Notes under the pieces: generated by a model | What the model saw: the letters and a program-made list of their open reading frames with translations, nothing else | What the model was told of the DNA's origin: nothing | Databases searched by the model: none | Assembly: GCA_947487095.1 (NCBI GenBank) | Contig: CANKVI010000018.1 | Location: forward strand, 1-13,510 | Direction: 5' to 3' | Source of the DNA: Acidimicrobiaceae bacterium | Lineage (GTDB): Bacteria; Actinomycetota; Acidimicrobiia; Acidimicrobiales; Ilumatobacteraceae | Length of the DNA: 13,510 nt | Position numbers and translations under genes: made by a program | Shown here: positions 6,872 to 13,347 of the stretch, piece by piece | Position numbering within the stretch: the first letter of the stretch is position 1 | Layout: each line of letters begins with the position of its first letter

Positions 6872-7608
6872 GATCCCGTGAACTTCGGTGGTCGCTTTTC
6901 AATAAATGCTTCTCTGCCCTCGCGCGCATCATCACTTGCCAGCGCTTGCTCGCGACACGCAGTAACCAAAGCATCAACAGATGGCTCGCCTGCACTCGAC
7001 TCCAACGCAACTTTGTGACCGCGAATAGTGAGTGGCGCAAGCTTGGCAATGTCACTAGCCCAAGCAAGCGCATCATCAAGAGTTCCCAATCGTTGGATTG
7101 CACCCATACGTGAAAGTTCTTCAGCCGAATAGTTACTTGCCGTGAGCAACATATTCCGCGCAACTGGCCATGAGAATTCGCGCACGATGCGTTCAATGGT
7201 CCAATGGTTCACCACTAAACCCAATTTCGCAGCGGGAACACCGATGACACTTGTTGGTGTTGCAACTCGTACGTCGCAAGCAACAATAAGTTGCGCTCCC
7301 GCACCAAGTGCTGGTCCGTCAATTGCAGCAATCGTGACGCACGGTAGTTGTGTGAATCCGAGAAGCACCTCGCTCAGTAATTCGTGAAACACTTCCTCAC
7401 GCACGCCCGCCAAATCGGCTCCTGCACAAAATGCTGGTGCAGTTCCCGTCAGTACCAAGGCCCGAATTTTGCGTTTTTCTGCTTCAACCTGGGCTTCGCG
7501 AATAAGTAGGAGTGACTCAAGATCTACTGCATTCCTGCGCTCGGGTCGGTTCAGCGTAAGCAGAGCCACATTGTCGCGCCAATCAACAAGTACAGCACCC
7601 TTGCTCAT
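6868..7608 (-). CDS. EchA6-like crotonase-fold protein lacking catalytic Glu pair
   Basis: A 246-residue crotonase-superfamily protein. ATG 7608 was chosen because it has an AGAGG ribosome binding site (7615-7619, 6-nt spacer) and starts where the family starts; a longer frame to 7674 would overlap the divergent gene. The oxyanion-hole and CoA-binding segments are present: FCAGADLAG (60-68) and IDGPALGAGAQL (96-107). The two general acid/base glutamates of enoyl-CoA hydratase (rat E144 and E164) align with Q106 and A126, so normal hydratase activity is unlikely. The AAKLGLVVNHWTIERI stretch (126-141) resembles, from memory, mycobacterial EchA6, a non-catalytic acyl-CoA binding protein. It is the first gene of the ccm operon and its stop overlaps the ccmA start. 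The link to cytochrome maturation is positional only. Confidence 0.85.
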   Translation of the reverse strand: MSKGAVLVDWRDNVALLTLNRPERRNAVDLESLLLIREAQVEAEKRKIRALVLTGTAPAFCAGADLAGVREEVFHELLSEVLLGFTQLPCVTIAAIDGPALGAGAQLIVACDVRVATPTSVIGVPAAKLGLVVNHWTIERIVREFSWPVARNMLLTASNYSAEELSRMGAIQRLGTLDDALAWASDIAKLAPLTIRGHKVALESSAGEPSVDALVTACREQALASDDAREGREAFIEKRPPKFTGS

Positions 7609-7629
7609 TGTTGGCCTCTGCCATCTACC

Positions 7630-7944
7630 ATGAGTTGCAAGGTTATGACTTCCACCCCTCAACCCTCTAAACAAGCCACGACTGTTGATGTTTCTGGCGA
7701 CCCTGTTCGGCTTCGCCGCGCACTGATCGATCGCTGGACCAAGCTAGCCAAGCGAGTGGGATACCTCTGTTTCGGGGTGTCCATCGTTGCGGTTTTTTCC
7801 GGATTAGCGACTTCGTTCACCCCTCTCGTTGGTGAACTCGCGGCAGGCGGACTTGTTGTTGGCTCTATCCTTCTTGCACCATCCATTGTTCTTGGTTACG
7901 CAATTAAAGCGGCCGAGAAGGAAGATCGCCTGAACGGCAATTAA
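7630..7944 (+). CDS. Small two-helix membrane protein, unknown function
   Basis: A 104-residue protein with a polar N-terminus, an RRALIDRWTKLAKR amphipathic basic stretch (29-42), two hydrophobic helices (about 43-62 and 66-90) and a charged cytoplasmic end (KAAEKEDRLNGN). No catalytic motif is visible. It resembles conserved hypothetical membrane proteins of actinobacteria, but no function can be given. ATG 7630 is the first start; ATG 7645, preceded closely by AAGG, is a possible shorter start (99 residues). It lies 21 bp from the start of the divergent crotonase gene and 15 bp before the TetR gene, so it probably begins an operon with the regulators. Confidence 0.72.
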   Translation: MSCKVMTSTPQPSKQATTVDVSGDPVRLRRALIDRWTKLAKRVGYLCFGVSIVAVFSGLATSFTPLVGELAAGGLVVGSILLAPSIVLGYAIKAAEKEDRLNGN

Positions 7945-7959
7945 CTGATCGACTAACGC

Positions 7960-8544
7960 ATGGCACTTCGACTTCACGCAATTGAACGCAAAGAACAAGT
8001 TCTCGACGTTTCGTTGTCGGTGTTTGCCGTAAAAGGTTTCCACGACACATCCATGAATGACATTGCCGAAGCGGCTGGTGTAACAAAACCCGTGGTGTAT
8101 CAACACTACGAATCAAAGCGTGCATTGTTTCTCGCAATCATTGACCATGTTGGTGACCGCATGGTCGACGTGTTGACCGCCGCAACCAGCGGACTCACTG
8201 ATGGTCACGCCCAAGTTGAAGCAGGAACTGTTGCGTTCTTCAAATGGGTTGAACGAGATAAGAACGCATTTAAGTTCCTTTTTGATAGCGGAACACAAAA
8301 TGACGAGGAGTTCACCGTTGCAATTCGCAAAGTGCTTGATCGCTCCGCAGAGGCAATCGCTCCATTGATCGCCATTGACTTAGACCCAATCCATGTACGC
8401 ACCCTTGCACATGGTGTTGCAGGTGCAAGCGAAGGGGTCGCGCGCTTTCTCATTAATAACAACATCTCGTTCAACGGCGAACAAATAGGCAAACAAATCG
8501 CCAACCTTCTATGGGCAGGCTTACGCGGAGTCGACTCGGAGTAA
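7960..8544 (+). CDS. TetR-family transcriptional regulator
   Basis: A 194-residue regulator. The N-terminal TetR DNA-binding domain covers about residues 8-55, with helix-turn-helix elements in FAVKGFHDTSMNDIAEAAGV and the recognition helix TKPVVYQHYESKRALF. The remaining helical part is a ligand-binding and dimerisation domain whose ligand cannot be predicted. The gene sits between a small membrane protein (15 bp upstream) and a DtxR-family gene (10 bp downstream) on the same strand, which suggests co-transcription and possible autoregulation. There is no clear Shine-Dalgarno sequence before ATG 7960. TetR proteins often control the adjacent or divergent gene, so the crotonase-ccm operon and the membrane protein are candidate targets, but no operator palindrome was recognised. 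Confidence 0.9.
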   Translation: MALRLHAIERKEQVLDVSLSVFAVKGFHDTSMNDIAEAAGVTKPVVYQHYESKRALFLAIIDHVGDRMVDVLTAATSGLTDGHAQVEAGTVAFFKWVERDKNAFKFLFDSGTQNDEEFTVAIRKVLDRSAEAIAPLIAIDLDPIHVRTLAHGVAGASEGVARFLINNNISFNGEQIGKQIANLLWAGLRGVDSE

Positions 8545-8554
8545 CCTGACACTC

Positions 8555-9217
8555 ATGGCGCACCCCGGCGAACACCACCCAGCATTTGAAGAATATTGCG
8601 AATGCATTTTCGAACTTCGTGAAGACCACTTAGACGTAATTCAGGCACGTGTTGCTGAGAGGCTTGATGTCTCGCGACCTTCAGTTTCCGAAATGATTAA
8701 GCGCATGGAGACGGAAGGTCTTATTCGTCTACGAGGCACCCGCATTGTGCTCACGACAGAAGGCGAAAAGCTCGCTGAATCGGTTGTTCGTAAACATCGC
8801 ACAGCCGAGCGCTTCCTCACCGACATACTTGGTCTTCCTTGGGCGCTTGCCCACCACGAAGCATGCAAGTGGGAACACGTGATCAGCCCCGATGTTGAAG
8901 ATGCCATCACTCGACTACTTGGCAACCCAACAACATGTCCGCACGGCAATCCGATTCCTGGCTCTAACTACATGGAAGAACCAACTCATCCACTCGTTGA
9001 TGTGCTTGTCGGTTCTGCTTTTACGGTTTCGCGCATTCCTGAAGAACTGGAATATGCGCCAGGAATGCTGGAGTTTCTTGAATCAGCCCAACTCACTCCT
9101 GGTGTAACCGGCACCGTCACTGCTTCGGCAGCAGACGGCTCAGTAACTGTTCGTTTGCATGAAACTGAAATCAACATCACTTCGTTTGCAAGCAATCGAA
9201 TTCTTGTCCGCGCGTGA
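8555..9217 (+). CDS. DtxR/MntR-family metal-dependent repressor
   Basis: A 220-residue protein with the full DtxR layout: N-terminal winged helix (about 8-70, recognition helix SRPSVSEMIKRMETEG), dimerisation and metal-binding domain (about 72-142) and a C-terminal SH3-like FeoA-type domain (about 145-220). Ancillary-site ligands by comparison with DtxR are H81, E85 and H100. Primary-site residues are C104, E107 and H108 in HEACKWEHVIS. DtxR Met10 aligns with E13, and E16 sits where MntR has Glu11, so the first-helix positions look MntR-like while Cys104 looks DtxR-like. Fe(II) or Mn(II) could be the corepressor. It lies 10 bp after the TetR gene, and its stop overlaps the next start as GTGA. 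No iron-box operator was recognised. Confidence 0.92.
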   Translation: MAHPGEHHPAFEEYCECIFELREDHLDVIQARVAERLDVSRPSVSEMIKRMETEGLIRLRGTRIVLTTEGEKLAESVVRKHRTAERFLTDILGLPWALAHHEACKWEHVISPDVEDAITRLLGNPTTCPHGNPIPGSNYMEEPTHPLVDVLVGSAFTVSRIPEELEYAPGMLEFLESAQLTPGVTGTVTASAADGSVTVRLHETEINITSFASNRILVRA

Positions 9218-9615
9218 AAGTGTCTGCTCGCATTTCCCTTGTTGTGCTGGCGATGTTTGCGCTTGCTGCGTGTTCTACAACAATTGTTGATACAGCACCA
9301 ACAACAACGCTCGTTCCACCAACGACAGTTGTTCCATCAGGAACTGCATCCGAGCTGTTTGACCAATTGCAAACCACCATTGGTGAGTTGTCGAAAGCAA
9401 TCAGCGACAGCGACCGTGCAATGGCAAAGGTCAAGCTTGCAGAAATTGAAGAGATTTGGAAAGTGTTGCAACCACAAATTGCGGAACGCGGCGATCAATT
9501 CATTCAAGACATGCAACGCATTATTGACCTTGCAATATCTTCAATTGAGCGTAACCGACCAGCCGATGCCGACAAGTCGCTGCGCTTCCTCTCGCTTGTA
9601 ATTGAAACGCTGTAG
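9214..9615 (+). CDS. Small helical lipoprotein, unknown function
   Basis: A 133-residue protein with a lipoprotein signal: basic start, hydrophobic core, and lipobox L17-A-A-C20. A Thr/Pro-rich linker (about 21-45) is followed by a helical domain (about 46-133) containing KLAEIEEIWKVLQPQIAERG and a final IERNRPADADKSLRF segment. It should be lipid-anchored outside the membrane. The helical part faintly recalls the extracytoplasmic helical domains found with EfeO or FTR1-type iron uptake proteins; this is a weak impression, with no metal-binding motif seen. The GTG start at 9214 overlaps the DtxR-family stop, so the two are translationally coupled and the lipoprotein may belong to metal homeostasis. 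The gene ends 4 bp from the convergent helD stop. Confidence 0.75.
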   Translation: MKVSARISLVVLAMFALAACSTTIVDTAPTTTLVPPTTVVPSGTASELFDQLQTTIGELSKAISDSDRAMAKVKLAEIEEIWKVLQPQIAERGDQFIQDMQRIIDLAISSIERNRPADADKSLRFLSLVIETL

Positions 9616-9626
9616 CTAACTAGTTA
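9613..9626. other. Six-frame stop junction between convergent genes
   Basis: Within 14 bp the sequence TAGCTAACTAGTTA holds stops in all three plus-strand frames (TAG 9613, TAA 9617, TAG 9621). It also holds stops in all three minus-strand frames, read from 9616-9618, 9620-9622 and 9624-9626. The core TAACTAGTTA (9617-9626) is a perfect 10-bp palindrome. It ends the lipoprotein gene on one strand and the HelD gene on the other. No hairpin with a T-tract is present, so it is not an intrinsic terminator. Confidence 0.7.
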
Positions 9627-11764
9627 CCGATCATCGCTGCAGGCAAGTCGCGATGATGCACAACCGTGAGTCGTTGTGTTGAACGTGTGAGCGCAACATA
9701 CAACGCGCGTAATCCGTGTTCCTGAGCAGCAACAATTGCTGCAGGTTCAACAACCACCACACCGTCAAGTTCTAAGCCCTTCACCACGCTGACTGGAACG
9801 ACGGTCAGTCGGGTGTCAAGTGCGGTGTTGTTTGCACGACCGTGTTGTACGCCTTCACGGGTTAACACCGCCGAAACCGATTCGGTCATTGCATCTGGAC
9901 ACACAATGGCCACGTTGCCACCCTTGACGTTTTCCATCATCAATCGTGTTTGAGTAACGACATCGTCAAGCAATCGTTCTGCGGATGTTGATCGAACAAT
10001 GTCCGGCCCAAATTCGCCTTCGCGAACGGACTGCGGCGGAACGAGCGACGGAGCCGCAACAGCCAATACTTTGTCAGCAAGCGCCATGATCTGGGCTGGA
10101 ATGCGATAACCCACAGACAAGTTGATGATCTTTGCTTCCTTCTTTGTTGGCAGGTAACGCAACAGGTCTTGCCAGTCATTTGGTGCGAATGCTCCTGTTG
10201 CCTGTGCCAAGTCGCCCACCACCGTCATTGCTCCATTGAGCGAACGCCTATTCATCATGCGCAATTGCATGGGAGTGAGGTCTTGCACTTCGTCAATGAT
10301 GATGTGCCCGTACAGGCGCATTTCATCGGTTTCATCAATTCGACCGCTTTTGCGTGGTCGTGGACCAATCAACGACAGCACTTCATCGAGTAGTGCGACA
10401 TCGCTTTCAGCCCAATGCACTTCAGCCAGTGATGCACTGCGTTCACGGACCAGCAATGGCCATTCATGTTCTTTCAACACATCTTGCGCTGCAGAGCGCA
10501 CCAGTGCTCGCGACCCAAATAAATCGTGCAGTACTTCCGCGGGGCTCAGAACTGGCCACAAGCGAATAATGGCTGCGCGGAATTCTGGAATGTCGCGCAG
10601 GCTGTCGCGCAATGCTTCAAGATCAATTTCTTCGCGCTTGCTCGTTGCGGCCATTGCCGCAACCACTTCGGTTTCTACCCATCGTGCTGCGGCATTGTGT
10701 CGGCGATAACGACGACGCGCGTCACGGATAATGCGTGATGACTCAGTTACTCGAAGTCGCAGGTATTCGGCACCAAACGGAATCACCAAGTCTTCTCGCA
10801 ATGGGCGTTCGCGATCGCGCACTGCTGCAGCGATGAACTTCGACATGCGAATGTCGCCTTTCACGTGTTTAGTTTCGTCGTCTTCAACTAAACCAACACG
10901 ATGGCCAGGCACAAGGTCGGCAAGCACTACTTGTTGCACGCCTGCTTCACCAAGCGAAGGAAGTACCTGCTCGATGTATCGCAAGAACACTCGGTTAGGC
11001 CCGACAACTAGGACGCCTTGATCTTCAAGCGGGAATCGATAGGTGTACAACAAATACGCAGCACGGTGCAGAGCAACAACGGTTTTTCCAGTTCCTGGTC
11101 CGCCTTGCACAACCAACACGCCACTTTGCGGTGCGCGAATGATTTGGTCTTGTTCGGACTGAATGGTGGCAACAATGTCGCCGAGTTGTCCAGTGCGACC
11201 ACGCGACAGCGCAGAAATAAGTGTGCTGTACCCACGCAGTCCTGAGCCGTCGTGTTTAACGCCAGCTTGCGGGTCACCGCCTAAACCTTCGTCATGACCA
11301 AGGCCTAAGTGGCCTTCACCAAACAACTCGTCTTCTATTCCCTGAAGTTCACGACCATGTACTGAAAAGTGGCGACGACGAGCAAGACCCATGGTTTCGC
11401 GACCTGTCGCTCGGTAAAACGGTTCGGCGACCGGAGCTCGCCAGTCAACAACGACTGGTTCGCGAGCTTCATCGGCAACCGCCAAACGACCGATATGAAA
11501 ACTTTCAATTTCATCTGGTGTTTCAGCAATGCGATCAATTCGACCGAATACCAATGCCGCATCTCCCAAGTCCAATGTGGTCAGGCGCTGAAGAAGCTGC
11601 TCATCAAATGCGTTGCGCTCGTAGCGAGCCTGAAAGGTGCCACCGGTATCAGCCTCGTTCAGGTCGCGAATGCGCCAAGCGTCCTTGCGGCTCTTATCCA
11701 GGCAGGCGTAGGCATGGTCGATATAGGCCTGCTCGGCGGGAAGGTCTGGGTGTTGTTGGCTCAT
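9620..11764 (-). CDS. helD: HelD-type superfamily 1 ATPase (RNA polymerase recycling factor)
   Basis: A 714-residue UvrD/Rep-like protein matching actinobacterial (class II) HelD. The N-terminal part has the EADTGGTFQARYER segment (37-50), LVFGRIDRI (71-79) and the VVVDWRAPVAEPFYRAT signature (104-120). Walker A is GGPGTGKT (221-228), preceded by IQSEQDQIIR (201-210). Walker B is IIIDEVQDL (488-496), then GDLAQAT (517-523), motif V VKGLELDG (661-668) and LYVALTR (688-694). The insert between Walker A and B fits the HelD-specific domain. HelD proteins use ATP to free stalled RNA polymerase from nucleic acid, and some actinobacterial members protect against rifampicin. ATG 11764 was preferred because MSQQHPDLPAEQAYIDHAY matches the usual start; upstream in-frame starts exist at 11776 and 11845. 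A generic UvrD-like helicase is the alternative. Confidence 0.88.
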   Translation of the reverse strand: MSQQHPDLPAEQAYIDHAYACLDKSRKDAWRIRDLNEADTGGTFQARYERNAFDEQLLQRLTTLDLGDAALVFGRIDRIAETPDEIESFHIGRLAVADEAREPVVVDWRAPVAEPFYRATGRETMGLARRRHFSVHGRELQGIEDELFGEGHLGLGHDEGLGGDPQAGVKHDGSGLRGYSTLISALSRGRTGQLGDIVATIQSEQDQIIRAPQSGVLVVQGGPGTGKTVVALHRAAYLLYTYRFPLEDQGVLVVGPNRVFLRYIEQVLPSLGEAGVQQVVLADLVPGHRVGLVEDDETKHVKGDIRMSKFIAAAVRDRERPLREDLVIPFGAEYLRLRVTESSRIIRDARRRYRRHNAAARWVETEVVAAMAATSKREEIDLEALRDSLRDIPEFRAAIIRLWPVLSPAEVLHDLFGSRALVRSAAQDVLKEHEWPLLVRERSASLAEVHWAESDVALLDEVLSLIGPRPRKSGRIDETDEMRLYGHIIIDEVQDLTPMQLRMMNRRSLNGAMTVVGDLAQATGAFAPNDWQDLLRYLPTKKEAKIINLSVGYRIPAQIMALADKVLAVAAPSLVPPQSVREGEFGPDIVRSTSAERLLDDVVTQTRLMMENVKGGNVAIVCPDAMTESVSAVLTREGVQHGRANNTALDTRLTVVPVSVVKGLELDGVVVVEPAAIVAAQEHGLRALYVALTRSTQRLTVVHHRDLPAAMIGN

Positions 11765-11893
11765 TTTGGGGCTCATCAACTCTACCGTCAGAACCGAACC
11801 GCCGATTTTTGAAATTTCCCCGTATTTGGCAGTATCCACATACAAAGTTCATCCACATCACTATTGGCAATTCCTGCATCGGCGGAGGCAGAC
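11765..11893. promoter_or_regulatory. Divergent intergenic region with 8-bp direct repeat
   Basis: These 129 bp separate the start of helD (minus) from the lipoprotein gene (plus) and must hold promoters for both. ATCCACAT occurs twice (11834-11841 and 11851-11858, start-to-start 17 bp), flanked by TTGGCA on the left (11826-11831) and again on the right (11864-11869). The pattern could be a regulator site, but an 8-bp repeat in this length is not rare by chance. No convincing paired -35/-10 elements were found. GGAGG at 11884-11888 is the ribosome binding site for the lipoprotein gene, with a 5-nt spacer. Confidence 0.4.
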
Positions 11894-12526
11894 ATGTCCA
11901 AATCAATCATGCGGTATTTACGCGTTGCGCTCCCTGCAGTCGTTCTTGCAACAAGTTGTGCGACACCAATCAATGAGCTCACGTTCATCACCGTGGCAAC
12001 AACATTGCCAGCATCAAACGAGTCGACAACCACGACCATTGCCCCAAGTGAACGTGTTGAGACTGTAGTAACGAACAACCTAGGCACCATCAATCGCGTT
12101 GTGCGTGACTTCAGTCGTATTTACGAAGCACGTGCGCAATGTGGCAGAACTCCTGAACAGTGCCCCATTAACGAAATGGCAGTTAAAGACAGTCCGCTGC
12201 ACAGCTCGCTCACGGAAATCATGAATGAGCGCATTGTTGGAAACCTGTACACGCGCAGCGACGCAGGAAAGTTGCGTGTCCGTATCGAATCGGTTGAAAT
12301 AATCAGCACCAATCGCGCAACCGTGCACACATGCATCTTTGACTCGGTAGTGCTGTTCGATTCTGGTCAGATTGACGGCGCTACCGACGACATCGTGTTT
12401 GACGATTCGGTGATTTCGGCACTCATGGTGTGGAACGTGCAACTCGACAACGGCACATGGAAGTGGGTTTCTTCCACAGCCACACAACGAAAGATCGGAG
12501 GAGACATATGCGGATTCGCAAACTAG
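11894..12526 (+). CDS. Lipoprotein with Thr-rich linker, unknown function
   Basis: A 210-residue protein whose start (ATG 11894) is fixed by a strong GGAGG site 5 nt upstream. A lipoprotein signal ends in LATSC with C22 as the lipid-modified residue. A Ser/Thr-rich linker (about 35-55, including ESTTTTIAPS) leads into a folded domain (about 60-210). The order there is helix, CGRTPEQC cysteine pair, RVRIESVEIISTNRATVHTC beta strands, an acidic segment, then NGTWKWVSS and a last Cys near the end. The alternation of an N-terminal helix with curved beta strands suggests an NTF2-like fold; this is inference, and no active site is visible. It should sit on the outer face of the membrane. The last 19 bp overlap the next gene, so the two are likely co-expressed. 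Confidence 0.78.
   Translation: MSKSIMRYLRVALPAVVLATSCATPINELTFITVATTLPASNESTTTTIAPSERVETVVTNNLGTINRVVRDFSRIYEARAQCGRTPEQCPINEMAVKDSPLHSSLTEIMNERIVGNLYTRSDAGKLRVRIESVEIISTNRATVHTCIFDSVVLFDSGQIDGATDDIVFDDSVISALMVWNVQLDNGTWKWVSSTATQRKIGGDICGFAN
12497..12503 (+). promoter_or_regulatory. Strong ribosome binding site of secreted-protein gene
   Basis: GGAGGAG lies inside the 3' end of the lipoprotein gene, 4 nt before ATG 12508. It decides this start over the longer in-frame alternative at 12430 and lets the secreted protein be translated independently of coupling. Confidence 0.75.
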
Positions 12527-13347
12527 CGATCACAGCAGCTGTCATATGTATAGGAGCAATGCCAAGTGAAGTGCATGCAGGTGACTCCATCGGTGGCAGC
12601 TCTACCAGCAGTGCTGGAATTAACGGCAACCAAATCATGGCGGGCATTCAATTTGGAGCAATGCCAGGAAGTTCAGGGGCATCCGAAGATTGCGAATGGT
12701 CACTGGCAATCCCTCACGATTCGCACACAGGCAATCAAACCATTGTGCAAAAGGTTTCCGGAGGTATGAATTATCGCCTCTTTGAATACACCTGCCTCGA
12801 TCGCACTCCTGCAACAACGTTCCATTGGATTCCACAAGTGTCCACCACACAACTTGCACAACAAGCAGCGTCCGTGGTGTACGACAACATTCCCGCACCA
12901 TGGGGAAACTTTGCGCCACCCGCTCAGCGCGGTGTCGTGAAACTAGGAACATGGTTTTGGGTGAACCCGTTGATGTGGGTTCCCGTTAGTGCAACAGCAG
13001 GTGTGCCAACACCTGCTGGATACGTCTCGGTCACCACTACTGCAACTCCGAAGAAACTTATTTTTGATCCAGGCGATGGAGCACTCGGCTCCGGCCCCGT
13101 CACTTGCGACGGACCAGGGCTCCCATGGATTGAAATTTTTGGAGACCGCATGAGCAGCAAATGCATGTACACCTATTCACATTCATCGTCCATGCATTCT
13201 TCTGGAGTATTTCCCGCAAAACTTTCGGTGCAGTGGCACGTCTCGTACACCACAAACTTTGGTGCGCGCGGAACGATTGGTGACTTTACGTTTGCCGCAA
13301 GCCATCAACTACTTGTTCGCGAAGTACAAGCCTTGGTCACGGGCTAA
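12508..13347 (+). CDS. Secreted PKD-like protein, unknown function
   Basis: A 279-residue secreted protein. ATG 12508 is preceded by GGAGGAG (12497-12503), a very good ribosome binding site located inside the upstream gene. A signal peptide (MRIRKLAITAAVICIGAMPS) is followed by probable cleavage after VHA (about residue 24). A Gly/Ser-rich stretch (about 25-60) follows. The C-terminal half has a PKD-like pattern known from actinobacterial secreted proteins: LGTWFWVNP (146-154), VSVTTTATPKKLIFDPGDG (173-191), C200, C219, YTYSHSS (221-227) and VQWHVSYT (241-248). Four cysteines (62, 96, 200, 219) could form two disulfides. No enzyme motif is visible, and a role in surface binding is only a guess. 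Its TAA overlaps the stop of the convergent deacylase gene. Confidence 0.8.
   Translation: MRIRKLAITAAVICIGAMPSEVHAGDSIGGSSTSSAGINGNQIMAGIQFGAMPGSSGASEDCEWSLAIPHDSHTGNQTIVQKVSGGMNYRLFEYTCLDRTPATTFHWIPQVSTTQLAQQAASVVYDNIPAPWGNFAPPAQRGVVKLGTWFWVNPLMWVPVSATAGVPTPAGYVSVTTTATPKKLIFDPGDGALGSGPVTCDGPGLPWIEIFGDRMSSKCMYTYSHSSSMHSSGVFPAKLSVQWHVSYTTNFGARGTIGDFTFAASHQLLVREVQALVTG

Noticed and set aside
7609..7674. Longer N-terminus for the crotonase
   Set aside because: It adds 22 residues not typical of the family and overlaps the divergent gene; ATG 7608 has a suitable ribosome binding site.
7941..7959. TTAACTGATCGACTAACG before the TetR gene considered as an iron box or TetR operator
   Set aside because: The two halves are not inverted copies, and it does not match the DtxR/IdeR consensus pattern.
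9278..9289. Perfect 12-bp palindrome CAACAATTGTTG considered as an operator
   Set aside because: It lies inside the lipoprotein coding region in a stretch of repeated Thr/Val codons that makes such palindromes likely, and it is not near a promoter.
12430..12507. Upstream extension of the secreted-protein frame
   Set aside because: It would add 26 charged residues ahead of a clear signal peptide and ignore the strong ribosome binding site before ATG 12508.
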